Both the position numbers and the translations under genes were made by a program. From NCBI GenBank assembly GCA_937870825.1, contig CALMZO010000238.1, positions 1-49,129 on the forward strand: a DNA stretch of 49,129 nt, in the 5' to 3' direction. Below are positions 31,086-39,420 of the stretch, piece by piece (within the stretch, counting starts at the first letter, position 1; each line of letters opens with the position of its first letter). Below the pieces are notes generated by a model. The model saw only the letters and a program-made list of their open reading frames with translations, did no database searches and had not been told where the DNA came from. The stretch is from an uncultured Chloroflexota bacterium (GTDB lineage: Bacteria; Chloroflexota; Anaerolineae; UBA4142; SHND01).

Positions 31086-31120
31086 AACAAACCCGTTCTT
31101 TCTGAACGGGTTTGTTTTTT
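31086..31120 (+). terminator. Terminator of the LexA-like operon
   Basis: Stem aacaaacccgttc (31086-31098) with gaacgggtttgtt (31104-31116), 5-base loop, T-run 31115-31120. Confidence 0.88.
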
Positions 31121-31221
31121 CTAGAGCAAGTGCCACTTGATGACAAGTCCGCAATCGGCGCAGAAGCAAGTTGGGGGAAAACCGCTTACCGCGATGTTGC
31201 AAGAACACATCAAGCCCCACT

Positions 31222-32025
31222 CTAGTGGTTGCCTTTTTTATGAATGACCAGTTCTTGCGCATTCAACGTGTCCGCGTCATATCGGGCGCCCGCCTTGCTG
31301 CCCACCACTACGTCCGCGAGCGCAGCAGAATGATGATTGATAAAAATTTTCGTCTCGTCGGTAATGTTGAGAGTCACCGCGTCGCCTTCTGCGGGCGTAA
31401 TTGTCACTGTCGCGGCGTTCAGGTCAACGGCGGTGACGGTTCCGCGAATTTTTGCCGGTCTGGACTCGATGTCACCCGCAACCAGATGACGCGCGTTCAT
31501 GGTTGCGGCGTTGTAATGAGCGTGCGCGCCCATCCCTACTTGAACATCCGCAAGCGCTGCGGGTTCACCATTGACGACGAGTTTGGTGTCTTGCGTAATG
31601 TTGAGCGTCACCGCATCGCCTTCTTCCGGTGTAATCGTCACCGTTGCCGCATCTTGGTCTACCGCCGTCACGGTGCCGCGAACTTTGGCGGGCTGCGGAG
31701 GATTGGTGAGCACGCGCAGGGAAATGGCATCTTGGGTCTTGCGGTCAAAGCGGGCTCGAACGAGATTGCCAATCGCTATTTCGGCGAGCGTACCATCCTC
31801 GCCGTCAATCACAATTTTTGTCGCGTCCGTCACGTTGAGCGTCAAATCTTCTGCGCGGTGTTTTGGCGCGAGCGTGAGCGTCGAGCCATCCACGTCCACT
31901 GCCACAACCGTGCCGACAACGTGCGCGGGACGTTTGTGTCCTGCTTCGGCGGACGGCACAAGTGCGCTGGCAGCAAGCAAGAGCGCGATTCCACTCAGAG
32001 TTAAAAACATGATTTTGCGTAACAT
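31222..32025 (-). CDS. Secreted protein with three tandem DUF5666-type domains
   Basis: 267 residues. Signal peptide (FLTLSGIALLLAASALVPSA, then EAGHK). Three homologous repeats of about 75 residues follow, each beginning VVGTVVAVDVDGSTLTL, VRGTVTAVDQDAATVTITP or IRGTVTAVDLNAATVTITP and continuing with 'ALTLNIT-TK-x-V/F-I/V-N' and 'LADVxVG'. These are small OB-like beta-barrels of the DUF5666 family. Repeats 2 and 3 are nearly identical, pointing to recent duplication. A GGAGG ribosome site precedes the ATG. It is downstream of the sigma/anti-sigma pair on the same strand (94-base gap) and may belong to its regulon. Confidence 0.82.
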   Translation of the reverse strand: MLRKIMFLTLSGIALLLAASALVPSAEAGHKRPAHVVGTVVAVDVDGSTLTLAPKHRAEDLTLNVTDATKIVIDGEDGTLAEIAIGNLVRARFDRKTQDAISLRVLTNPPQPAKVRGTVTAVDQDAATVTITPEEGDAVTLNITQDTKLVVNGEPAALADVQVGMGAHAHYNAATMNARHLVAGDIESRPAKIRGTVTAVDLNAATVTITPAEGDAVTLNITDETKIFINHHSAALADVVVGSKAGARYDADTLNAQELVIHKKGNH

Positions 32026-32119
32026 TGAACCTCCTAAAATGGGTGAATATGGATAGACGGTGTTGCCAATGATTCAGACGCACGAAACCCGAAAAAAGCT
32101 AGGGGTATGAAAAAAGTTC

Positions 32120-33388
32120 TTATGGACGCGGCGTCCTGCGTTCGCGCGTCGGGCGACGGGTTGCTTGCGGTTCGCGCGTCGAGCGCGGCTCACGGGTCGC
32201 GGGTGGCTCGCGCGTGGGCTTGGGGTCATGCACACGTGTCGGCTCGCGCGTGTCACGCGGCGCGCGTGTTTCATTCGGCTGCGGCGTCCACCAAGATCCG
32301 GGCGTCCTATCGGGATACCGCGTTCGGCTGGGAATGTTCCAATGCGTGGGGCGTGTTTCGAACGGGCGCGAGGCGCGGGGCAACGTCAGCGTCCTGGAAG
32401 GAAATACCTTTGACGTGGGCACCGTTTGAGCTGAACCCGTCGCGTTTGGCGTTCGGGTCACAGCCAACGGACTCAATGGTTGGCGCGTCCGACCTGATTG
32501 CGGCGGCGTGGACGCTTGCGAATCGCCTGTCGGGTTCAAAGCCCCACTCGTGGGGTCTGCCGTGACTGTGGTCGCGCGCGTGGGCGTCACCGTAGGAACA
32601 AACGTTGGCGTGCGCGAAGGAGAACCGGATGGAACACGCGTCGGCAGTTCGTTCGGACTCGCATCTCCCGATGCTTCCGCGCTGATGGCAAAGTCCGCGA
32701 TGCCGCGCAAAAATTGCGCGCTCGATAAAAAGCGTTCACGTTCGGCGGGCGACGCGTTCGCTGCAAGCGCGCGCAAAATTTCTTCTTGCCGCCGCGTCAA
32801 TTGCGCCAACGCTTGCAACAGCTGTGCGCGTTCGACTCCGCGTGTGTTGATGGTCTCGGACAGTGCCGCGAGAATGCTTTCGTCAATCGCGTCCAGAATT
32901 GCCGGGTCCACGCGCTCGTTTCGCTGCAACAAGGCTTGCACTTCGTCGAGCCGCCGGTTCGCAAAATTCATCTGCAAGCGCGCGCGTTCGGCGGGCGACA
33001 ATCGCGCGAGGAGTTCGCCGCTTTCGCCCAAGCGCTTGAACGGATACAAAAAAGAACCGGGCAGACTATTCGCCGCGACGGAATTGATGCCGTTCAAAAC
33101 CAAAACGACGACGAGCGCAATCGTCGCAATTTGCGCCCAACGCGGCACGCGCAGCCACCATGCAAAACCATGGTGTTTGCGCGGCGGTGTGTTGCCGCGC
33201 AGATGCGTGTCCAAACGCTTCCATTCACGCGCCCGCGCCACGTTGGAAAGACGCGGGGACTCTTGCGCCGAGAGCTCACTCCAGGCACGCGCGATTTGCT
33301 TTTCGTCTGCGTCGGATTCGACAGGTTCGCCGGCGAGCAGTTGGTCAATCCACGCATCGAGTTGTTCTATGCGTTCTTGTTCACTCAT
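32120..33388 (-). CDS. Membrane anti-sigma-type protein with DUF5667 domain and Arg-rich tail
   Basis: 422 residues. Cytoplasmic N-terminus (1-80; ERIEQLDAWIDQLLAGE) typical of anti-sigma factors that bind ECF sigma factors. One membrane helix (about 86-105; IATIALVVVLVLNGINSVAA), then a DUF5667 region (SLPGSFLYPFKRLGESGELL through FANRRLDEVQALLQ). A Thr/Pro/Ser-rich stalk ends in a strongly cationic repeat tail (TREPPATREPRSTREPQATR, RPTRERRTPRP). It overlaps the sigma gene by 4 bases (ATGA), as expected for coupled synthesis. The extracytoplasmic tail probably senses or binds the envelope. Confidence 0.8.
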   Translation of the reverse strand: MSEQERIEQLDAWIDQLLAGEPVESDADEKQIARAWSELSAQESPRLSNVARAREWKRLDTHLRGNTPPRKHHGFAWWLRVPRWAQIATIALVVVLVLNGINSVAANSLPGSFLYPFKRLGESGELLARLSPAERARLQMNFANRRLDEVQALLQRNERVDPAILDAIDESILAALSETINTRGVERAQLLQALAQLTRRQEEILRALAANASPAERERFLSSAQFLRGIADFAISAEASGDASPNELPTRVPSGSPSRTPTFVPTVTPTRATTVTADPTSGALNPTGDSQASTPPQSGRTRQPLSPLAVTRTPNATGSAQTVPTSKVFPSRTLTLPRASRPFETRPTHWNIPSRTRYPDRTPGSWWTPQPNETRAPRDTREPTRVHDPKPTREPPATREPRSTREPQATRRPTRERRTPRP

Positions 33389-33984
33389 GGCGAAACACCT
33401 TCGTTCCGTCTTGCGCGCGGCGCGCCAAGCAACCGCGCAAGCGCAGCCAAGCCGCGCAGTTGCAGACCTTTCACAGCGGTTTCCGTTTTGCCCAATGCGC
33501 GCGCGATTTGCGTCGCGCTCATTCCTTCTTCAAAACGCAAAAGCAGTACAGTTTGTTGCTCTTCGGTCAGTTGCGCCATGGCTTGCTGAAGCGCGGCGCG
33601 GTCCAGCTGAAAATCCGCGTCGAGCGACGGCACACATTCATTGGACCAATCCGTTTCTGTTTCTTGTTCCGCACGCGTTTGGCGACGACGATATTCGTCC
33701 GTCACCAAATTGCGCGCGATGGAAAAAATCCATCCCGTAAAAATTGTCGCGTAATCGTTCCCGCCACCGCGAAAGGTTTTGATATTTTCGACGAGCCGCA
33801 AAAACACTTCGCCCGTCAATTCTTCGCTCCGCGCGCGGTCATTCAAGCGATAGTAGATGTATCGAAACACGCGGTCTGCGTACAACGCGTACAGGCGCGC
33901 CCACGCGCGCGCGTCGTTGCGCCGCGCGGCGTTTACCAATTCGCGTGCTTCCTCCGCACCAAGCAATGCAGTGACCGTCTCCAT
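33385..33984 (-). CDS. ECF-type RNA polymerase sigma factor (cassette 1)
   Basis: 199 residues from Met at 33984; the frame extends to 34116 without a plausible start context. Region 2 (about 30-95): ALYADRVFRYIYYRLNDRAR, SEELTGEVFLRLVENIKTF, IFTGWIFSIARNLVTDEYRR. Region 4 (about 135-185): LTEEQQTVLLLRFEEGMSAT, QIARALGKTETAVKGLQLRG. It is a close paralogue of the sigma factor at 35723-36367. Regulated by the membrane partner encoded next. Confidence 0.9.
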   Translation of the reverse strand: METVTALLGAEEARELVNAARRNDARAWARLYALYADRVFRYIYYRLNDRARSEELTGEVFLRLVENIKTFRGGGNDYATIFTGWIFSIARNLVTDEYRRRQTRAEQETETDWSNECVPSLDADFQLDRAALQQAMAQLTEEQQTVLLLRFEEGMSATQIARALGKTETAVKGLQLRGLAALARLLGAPRARRNEGVSP

Positions 33985-34298
33985 CGGCTTGGGAGTGTGC
34001 GAGTCAGGAAGGCGTCCTGTCACTGCTGCGACATCCTTTGAATACAGACGGATAAAAGACACAAAAAGATAGGGGCATGACAGAAAATTTATATACGGAT
34101 TTTCGCAATCAGGCAATGGAACGGTGGTACAGAAACCAGGGGCAATAAAAAAGCCGACTTGGCGTCGGCTGGTTCCTCTTTCATGATGTCATTCTGCTCC
34201 CGGTGGGTCATTCATCATGCTCTTGGGAGTCACGGACAACGAAATCGTTCAGAAAGCGTCTTTCAACGCATCGGTACGCAAAACAAGTTGGTCAAGGA
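33985..34298. other. Gene-free stretch between the two sigma/anti-sigma cassettes
   Basis: It holds the terminator at 34147-34170 (minus strand). The sigma frame is open back to 34116 but has no ribosome site there. I see no clear promoter hexamers, repeat or RNA gene in the rest. Confidence 0.5.
34147..34170 (-). terminator. Terminator of sigma/anti-sigma cassette 2
   Basis: On the minus strand agccgac-gccaa-gtcggct is followed by six T (complement of 34147-34152). It lies about 130 bases past the anti-sigma stop at 34299 and insulates the two paralogous cassettes. Confidence 0.8.
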
Positions 34299-35723
34299 TT
34301 AGTCGTCCTTGTCCTCGTCATCCTTGTTGTCATTGCCATTGTCGTTGTCTTGGTCATTGTCGCTGTCATCGCCGCCGTTGTCATCGCCGCCATTATCGTT
34401 GTCGTTGTCACCGTTCCCGCTGTTGTCGTCCCCGCCATCATTATTATCGTTGCCGCTGCCACTGTTGTCGTCCCCGCCATCATTGTTATCATTGCCGCTG
34501 CCACTGCCGCTGTTGTCATTCGAATTGCTGTTGTCATCGCGGTCATCATCGCCACTGTTGTCGTTCGAATTGCTGTTGTCATCGCGGTCATCATCGCCAC
34601 TGTTGTCGTTCGAATTGCTGTTGTCGTCGCGGTCATCATCGCCGCTGTCGTCGTTGTTGTCGTTGTCATTGTCGCTGCTGTCGTCAACAGCAGTGGGGAC
34701 AGGCGTTGCGGTGCGCGCAGGTTCATCCGTCGGTTTGGCGGTAGGCGGGGGCTTTGTGGTTGACGGTCTAACGGTAGGCGGGGGCTTTGTGTTTGACGGT
34801 GTAACGGTAGGTGGGGCTATTGTGTTTGACGGTGCAGCGGTTGGCGCGGGTATTGTGTTTGACGGTGTGGCGGTGGGCTGCGGCGTGACCGTTGGAGTGG
34901 ATGTTGACGTTGGCAAAGCGGTCGGTGAATTTGTCGGCGTCGCGCTCGGCGTCAAAAATTGGAATGGGCTGATGTCAGGACCGATGACCGCGTCGGTGGA
35001 CTGGGCATAGCTTGCTACACCTTGCAAAAGTTTCGAGGTCTGTTCCAAACGCGCGCGGTCTGACGCGGACGCGTTTTGCGCGAGTTGATTGACGATTTGC
35101 TGTTGACGAATTGCGAGCGCCGTCAATTTTTTCAAAAGGTCCACGCGTTCGTCCCCGCGTGTGCCGGATAGTTCCGCGAGCGCGCGTAAAATACTTTCGT
35201 CCACCTCGTCCAGTGCGGAAGGGTACACGTGCGCGCCGCTTGCCAACAGACGCTGCACTTCATCCAAACGCGTGTTGGCGAAATTCATCCACAACTGCGC
35301 GCGCTGCCCGTTGGTGTTTTGCAATAAAAGTTGTCCGCCCTCGCCGAAACGTTTGAACGGATACAGCAACGAGCCGGGCAAACTGTCCGCCGCGACGGTG
35401 GTGATACCATTGGCAATCAATACGACCACGAACGCGACGCCGAGCATTTGCGCCCAACGCGGCATCACCGCCAAAAACACAAAGGGATTGGCGCGGCGTT
35501 GTGAACGCTTTTGCGCGGCGCGCGTGCGCAGCGCGCGAATGCCTTGGGTGCGTGCGGCATTCGACAGGCGCGGGGATTCTTCTGACGCCAAACGCGCAAA
35601 TTCGCGCGCGACTTGTTCCGCATGAGTCGCGTCGGAATTGGGCGCGCGATTGTTCGCCATCAACTGGTCAATGTGATGTTCGAGGCGTTCATCGCGTTCG
35701 CGATTTTCTAGCCGGTTCTCCAT
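34299..35723 (-). CDS. Membrane anti-sigma-type protein with DUF5667 domain and long Asp/Asn/Ser repeat tail
   Basis: 474 residues, paralogue of the protein at 32120: anti-sigma N-terminus (ERLEHHIDQLMANN), one membrane helix (about 93-112; MLGVAFVVVLIANGITTVAA) and a DUF5667 region (SLPGSLLYPFKRFGEGGQLL; FANTRLDEVQRLLASG). A Thr/Pro stalk (PSNTIPAPTAAPSNTIAPP and similar) leads to about 130 residues made almost only of Asp, Asn, Ser and Gly, including three exact 15-residue repeats (NSNDNSGDDDRDDNS). The tail is strongly anionic and could bind Ca2+ or repel envelope polymers. Its start overlaps the sigma stop by one base (TGATG). Confidence 0.8.
   Translation of the reverse strand: MENRLENRERDERLEHHIDQLMANNRAPNSDATHAEQVAREFARLASEESPRLSNAARTQGIRALRTRAAQKRSQRRANPFVFLAVMPRWAQMLGVAFVVVLIANGITTVAADSLPGSLLYPFKRFGEGGQLLLQNTNGQRAQLWMNFANTRLDEVQRLLASGAHVYPSALDEVDESILRALAELSGTRGDERVDLLKKLTALAIRQQQIVNQLAQNASASDRARLEQTSKLLQGVASYAQSTDAVIGPDISPFQFLTPSATPTNSPTALPTSTSTPTVTPQPTATPSNTIPAPTAAPSNTIAPPTVTPSNTKPPPTVRPSTTKPPPTAKPTDEPARTATPVPTAVDDSSDNDNDNNDDSGDDDRDDNSNSNDNSGDDDRDDNSNSNDNSGDDDRDDNSNSNDNSGSGSGNDNNDGGDDNSGSGNDNNDGGDDNSGNGDNDNDNGGDDNGGDDSDNDQDNDNGNDNKDDEDKDD
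34501..34660. repeat. 45-base tandem repeat inside the anti-sigma tail
   Basis: The word cgaattgctgttgtc starts at 34521, 34566 and 34611, a period of 45 bases, and the units are almost identical at DNA level. Flanking sequence continues as looser 'ttgtcgtt/ttgtcatt' repeats from about 34320. The repeat unit encodes 15 Asp/Asn/Ser-rich residues; no CRISPR-like spacers are present. Confidence 0.85.
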
Positions 35724-36367
35724 CAGTCGTTTTCCATGAGCCGCGCGGTTTTGCCGCCAAGCAAACGCGCCATCGTCGCCAAGCCGCGTCGCTGCAGCGC
35801 CTTGATTGCCATTTCCGTTTTGCCCATCATTTTTGCAATTTGCGCACTCGTGAACCCTTCTTCAAAGCGCAGTAACAAGACCGTCTGTTGTTCTTCGGTC
35901 AATTGTCCCAATGCGCTCTGCAAATCGGCGCGCGTCAAATGCAAATCCAAATCAAACGTCTCGTCCACCAAATCCGCGTCGTCTTCGGGGAGCGGTTCGG
36001 CGGCGCGATTTTTTTGCCGCCGATAATCGTCAATAATCATGTTCCGCGCAATCGTAAAAATCCATCCCGTTAGAATGAGTGACGTGTCTTCGCCGTGCGG
36101 ACGAAACTTTTCGAGCCCTTCCAGCATGCGCACAAAGACTTCGTTCGTCAAATCTTCGGCGCGCGCGCGGTCTTGAATGCGATAATAAATGAACCGAAAG
36201 ACGCGGTCACTAAACAGCGTATATAGACGCGTCAGTGCGCCGTCTTCGTACAATTGGGCGCGTCGCAATAACTCGCGCGCTTCGGCAGGCGGCAAGAGCT
36301 GATGCAGCAAATTGGGCGAACTATCGGGCGCGAGCGCCTGCGCAAGCATAAAAGAGTTCTTACTCAT
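35723..36367 (-). CDS. ECF-type RNA polymerase sigma factor (cassette 2)
   Basis: 214 residues from Met at 36367; alternatives at 36349 and 36409 are possible. Region 2: TLFSDRVFRFIYYRIQDRAR, AEDLTNEVFVRMLEGLEKF, ILTGWIFTIARNMIIDDYRR. Region 4: LTEEQQTVLLLRFEEGFTSA, QIAKMMGKTEMAIKALQRRG. Very similar to cassette 1 (identical LTEEQQTVLLLRFEEG), so the two arose by duplication. Its promoter lies at 36429-36456. The anti-sigma gene follows with a one-base overlap. Confidence 0.9.
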   Translation of the reverse strand: MSKNSFMLAQALAPDSSPNLLHQLLPPAEARELLRRAQLYEDGALTRLYTLFSDRVFRFIYYRIQDRARAEDLTNEVFVRMLEGLEKFRPHGEDTSLILTGWIFTIARNMIIDDYRRQKNRAAEPLPEDDADLVDETFDLDLHLTRADLQSALGQLTEEQQTVLLLRFEEGFTSAQIAKMMGKTEMAIKALQRRGLATMARLLGGKTARLMEND

Positions 36368-36428
36368 GAGGAAAAACGGACGCGCATAGGAAAAAGATAC
36401 TACTGCCAACTGCCAATTTCATCCAACC

Positions 36429-36456
36429 ATCTTAGCAGAACTATCGAATCTGCCAA
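36429..36456 (-). promoter_or_regulatory. Promoter of sigma cassette 2
   Basis: Minus-strand TTGGCA (36456-36451), 16-base spacer, TAAGAT (36434-36429) preceded by TGC (extended -10). The same TGCTAAGAT occurs in the band 7 promoter. Confidence 0.5.
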
Positions 36457-36526
36457 TATGATGAATGTCCCCCTTTTGAGGGGACGATTCAAGAAAGAAA
36501 AAATGACTTGTGCTAAAATACCGCGT

Positions 36527-37306
36527 ATGCAACGGAATGAAATTCACAATGTCGTTTTTTATCAATCGGAAAAATTGTTGGCATATTCCAACGTCGTGCA
36601 CGCCGTCACGACGCGGCACGGCGGAGTGAGTCCGGCGCCGTTTGACACGCTCAATACCAGCGTGCATGCCGGCGATGAACCGGAACGCGTTCACGAAAAT
36701 TTGAATCGCTTGCACCACGCGTTGGGCTTGGAACGCGGTGCGACGGTGGACGCAAGTCAGGCGCAAGCTGACAAGGTGGCGCGCGTGACGCAAAATGAAC
36801 GGGGGACGCGAATCAAGGGCGTGGATGGCTTGATTACGAACACGCGCGGGATTCCACTGATGCTCCGTTTTGCCGACTGCGTTCCGATTTTGCTGTATGA
36901 CCCGACGCATTTCGCAATCGGCATCGCGCACGCGGGCTGGCGCGGGACAGTGGCTCAAGTGTTGACGAATACGGTGAATGCGATGCGGGAGGCGTTCGAG
37001 ACCGAACCGCGCGAGTTGATGGCATGTATTGGTCCTTCCATTGGTCCGTGCTGTTATGAGGTCGGCGCGGATGTGCAGGAAAAGGTGCGACACGCGTTTC
37101 CCGAGGCGTACGCGTTGTTGCTGAACAAAAACGGTTCGACCCATCTGAATTTGTGGGAAGCGAATGCGGCACAATTGCGCGCGCTCGGCGTCGAACAGAT
37201 TGAAATTGCAGGGGTCTGTACCGCGGACCATACCGACGACTTTTATTCGTGGCGACGCGAACACGCGCTGACGGGACGTTTCAGCGCGTTAATTGCGTTG
37301 CGATAA
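36527..37306 (+). CDS. LACC1/YlmD/YfiH-family multicopper-like purine nucleoside enzyme
   Basis: 259 residues from ATG 36527; the frame is open to 36302 but that part overlaps the divergent sigma gene. The three zinc ligands of the family are present: H31 (VTTRHGGVS), C118 (RFADCVPILL) and H135 (IAHAGWRGTV), with the normal C-H spacing of 17. Established family members are cytosolic enzymes with adenosine deaminase and purine-nucleoside phosphorylase activities, formerly called polyphenol oxidases. A TGCTAAAAT at 36510-36518 lies so close to the ATG that the mRNA may be nearly leaderless. It sits directly before yggS, a common gene order. Confidence 0.9.
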   Translation: MQRNEIHNVVFYQSEKLLAYSNVVHAVTTRHGGVSPAPFDTLNTSVHAGDEPERVHENLNRLHHALGLERGATVDASQAQADKVARVTQNERGTRIKGVDGLITNTRGIPLMLRFADCVPILLYDPTHFAIGIAHAGWRGTVAQVLTNTVNAMREAFETEPRELMACIGPSIGPCCYEVGADVQEKVRHAFPEAYALLLNKNGSTHLNLWEANAAQLRALGVEQIEIAGVCTADHTDDFYSWRREHALTGRFSALIALR

Positions 37307-37314
37307 GCTGACCC

Positions 37315-38025
37315 ATGTCCATCGCCGAGAATTTCGCGCGCGTGCGCGAACAAATCGAAAATGCCGCGCGGCGCGCGGGACGGAATCCGAATGAGGTTAC
37401 GCTGGTCGCCGTCAGTAAAACGTTTCCGCCGGAAGCCATCTTGGAAGCGCACGCGGCGGGCGCGCGCGAGCTGGGCGAAAATCGCGTGGAAGAAGCGGGT
37501 GAAAAAATTACTGCGGTGAATCGTGCGCTCGGCGCGCAAAAACCGCGCTGGCATTTAATCGGACATTTGCAGCGGCGGAAAACACGCGACGCGGTAAAAG
37601 TGTTTGATGTGATTCAATCGGTGGATTCGCTGCGGCTCGCGGAAACGATTCACCGCGCGGCGGGTGAAGTGAGCAAGCAAATGCCGATTTTGCTTCAAGT
37701 GAATGTGGGCAATGACCCCAACAAGTTCGGTTTCGACTTGAACGCGCGCGAGGCATTTTTACGCGAGGTGGAAAAAATTGTTGGGCTGAAACATGTGCGC
37801 GTCGAGGGCTTGATGACGATTGGACCGCTTGTATCAACGGCGGACGAGGCGCGACCCTTTTTCCGCGATTTGCGTATACTGCGTGACGCACTGCGTCAAA
37901 ATTTTCCCAACGCGCGCTGGGATGAACTTTCAATGGGCATGACGGATGATTATGCCGTCGCGATTGAAGAAGGCGCGACCATTGTGCGAATCGGGCGCGC
38001 GATTTTTGGACAACGAAACGCGTAG
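37315..38025 (+). CDS. yggS: YggS/PLPBP family PLP-binding protein
   Basis: 236 residues. Fold-type III PLP barrel with the Schiff-base lysine K35 in VTLVAVSKTFPPEAI; further family motifs are RELGENRVEEA, RWHLIGHLQRRK, FDVIQSVDS, ELSMGMTDDYAVAIEEGA and VRIGRAIFG. The GENRVEEA segment usually reads GENYVQE. It has no known catalytic activity and keeps PLP and amino-acid pools balanced. 8 bases after the LACC1-like gene, so probably in one operon with yggT and the HAD gene. Confidence 0.94.
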   Translation: MSIAENFARVREQIENAARRAGRNPNEVTLVAVSKTFPPEAILEAHAAGARELGENRVEEAGEKITAVNRALGAQKPRWHLIGHLQRRKTRDAVKVFDVIQSVDSLRLAETIHRAAGEVSKQMPILLQVNVGNDPNKFGFDLNAREAFLREVEKIVGLKHVRVEGLMTIGPLVSTADEARPFFRDLRILRDALRQNFPNARWDELSMGMTDDYAVAIEEGATIVRIGRAIFGQRNA

Positions 38026-38027
38026 CG

Positions 38028-38275
38028 GTGATGGCTCGTCCTCGCCCATTGGGTGGGGTACAGTTTGCATTGGGGGTGAGTTTTCGGGCAAATCGAATTC
38101 GCGTGCCTTGTCACGTTAGTCTGCAAGGGGCAGACTCAGTGCCGGTGTTGCCGCGATTTCTTGGCGCTTGCAAAATTCACCCCGAAGCTGAACTTCGGCA
38201 CAATGGATGGGCAACCACAAGGCAAGGGCAACCACAAGGGATTGCCCGTACGCATGAATCTATGGAGCAGCAAAA
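38028..38275. repeat. Repeat-rich gap between yggS and yggT
   Basis: The gap holds agtctgc...gcagact (about 38119-38136), gaagctgaacttc (about 38181-38195), and two copies of gggcaaccacaagg (about 38210-38242) followed by the partly complementary gattgcccgtac. These are dispersed-repeat type sequences; an 83-codon frame through them is not convincing. Confidence 0.5.
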
Positions 38276-38560
38276 GTGATTGGTCAAATTCTCTATACCA
38301 CCATCGAATTCTTTTTCAATATCGTGTTTTTGTTGATTCTGGTGCGAATCATTTTGTCATTTCTACCGCAGTTTCGTTCGCACCAAATCGCGGAAATGGT
38401 GTACGGCATCACCGAGCCGATTCTCGGACCGTTTCAACGGCTGATTCCGCCCATCGGCATGATTGACATCAGTCCGATGGTGGCGCTGATTGTGTTGAGC
38501 ATCATCGAGCAAGTGCTGTTGGCAATGCTAGGCGGCGCGTTCGGGTTGGCACCGCGATGA
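38276..38560 (+). CDS. yggT: YggT family membrane protein
   Basis: 94 residues from GTG 38276 (GGAG about 9 bases upstream). Two hydrophobic segments with the family signature between them: FFNIVFLLILVRIILSFLP, GITEPILGPFQRLIPPIGM and IDISPMVALIVLSIIEQVL (signature 'TEP-L-P-R-iP-G-iD-SP'). In Gram-positive-type gene orders YggT (YlmG) lies next to yggS and sepF and is linked to division or membrane insertion. The role is not settled. Overlaps the next gene by 4 bases (ATGA). Confidence 0.93.
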   Translation: MIGQILYTTIEFFFNIVFLLILVRIILSFLPQFRSHQIAEMVYGITEPILGPFQRLIPPIGMIDISPMVALIVLSIIEQVLLAMLGGAFGLAPR

Positions 38561-39354
38561 GACATTTTCTCGCCAATGTGCGCGCGCTCTTGATGGATTT
38601 GGACGGCGTGCTGTGGCTCGGGCATCAGCCGCTCCCCGGCGTCGCCGAATTTTTTTCTTTTTTGAACGCGCATCAAATTCGCTTCGTCCTCGTTTCAAAT
38701 AATGCAACACGGCGCGCCGAATACACGGTCGGGCGACTATGTGAAATCGGCGTCGAGATTTCGCCCGCCCAGGTTCTCACTTCGGCGGACGCGACGCCGC
38801 GCTGGCTCTTGCAAAAAATGCCGAACGTAAAACGCGTGTATGTCATTGGCGAACGCGCGCTGCGTGACGCGTTGACAGAGGGACAGATTGAAATTGTCGA
38901 GCGCGAGGCGGACGCGGTGGTCGTCGGGCTTGACCACGACTTGACGTACGAAAAATTGAAATGCGCGACGTTGGAAATTCGGCGCGGCGCGAAATTTATT
39001 GCGACGAATACTGACCGTACCTTGCCGACGGAAGAAGGTTTGACGCCGGGCGCGGGTGCGTTGGTCGCCGCGCTGATTGCGGCGACGGACGTTGCGCCGA
39101 TTGTGATTGGCAAACCGGGGCGTCCAATGTTTGAACTCGCGTTGGAAATTGCAGGTACGTCGCCACATGAAACCGCGATGTTGGGGGACCGCCTCGACAC
39201 CGACATTGACGGCGCGGCGGATTTGGGACTGAAAACGATTCTGGTATTGACAGGAGTTTCGACACGCGCCGAGGCAGAACAAAATCGCGTGCGCCCTGAT
39301 TTGATTGTAGAGAATTTGCCTGCGCTCATGCGGACGTGGGCAGAAACCTATTGA
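38557..39354 (+). CDS. HAD-IIA family phosphatase (NagD/PGP-like)
   Basis: 265 residues. Motif I D14-x-D16 (ALLMDLDGVLWLG), motif II Ser/Asn in FVLVSNNATRR, motif III Lys in VIGKPGRPMFE and motif IV GDRLDTDIDGA are all present, with the C2a cap between II and III (VVGLDHDLTYEKLKCATLEI). It dephosphorylates small metabolites such as sugar phosphates, phosphoglycolate or nucleotides. Specificity unclear. Coupled to yggT by a 4-base overlap. Confidence 0.93.
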   Translation: MRHFLANVRALLMDLDGVLWLGHQPLPGVAEFFSFLNAHQIRFVLVSNNATRRAEYTVGRLCEIGVEISPAQVLTSADATPRWLLQKMPNVKRVYVIGERALRDALTEGQIEIVEREADAVVVGLDHDLTYEKLKCATLEIRRGAKFIATNTDRTLPTEEGLTPGAGALVAALIAATDVAPIVIGKPGRPMFELALEIAGTSPHETAMLGDRLDTDIDGAADLGLKTILVLTGVSTRAEAEQNRVRPDLIVENLPALMRTWAETY

Positions 39355-39420
39355 CTATTCACCCTGCGCGACTATACTTACGCACGGTTCGCGCAGAAAT
39401 GAAATGGAGGGAAATACACT

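Noticed and set aside
34501..34660. CRISPR-like direct repeats
   Set aside because: The 45-base units are contiguous with no unique spacers and lie in frame inside a coding tail.
34203..34763. Plus-strand open frames of almost only Val/Ile/Ala or Ser/Leu across the anti-sigma tail
   Set aside because: They are the complement of the Asp/Asn/Ser repeat in the real minus-strand gene; the repeat keeps all frames open.
38028..38279. An 83-codon frame between yggS and yggT
   Set aside because: It is made of dispersed repeat words and overlaps the yggT ribosome site and start.
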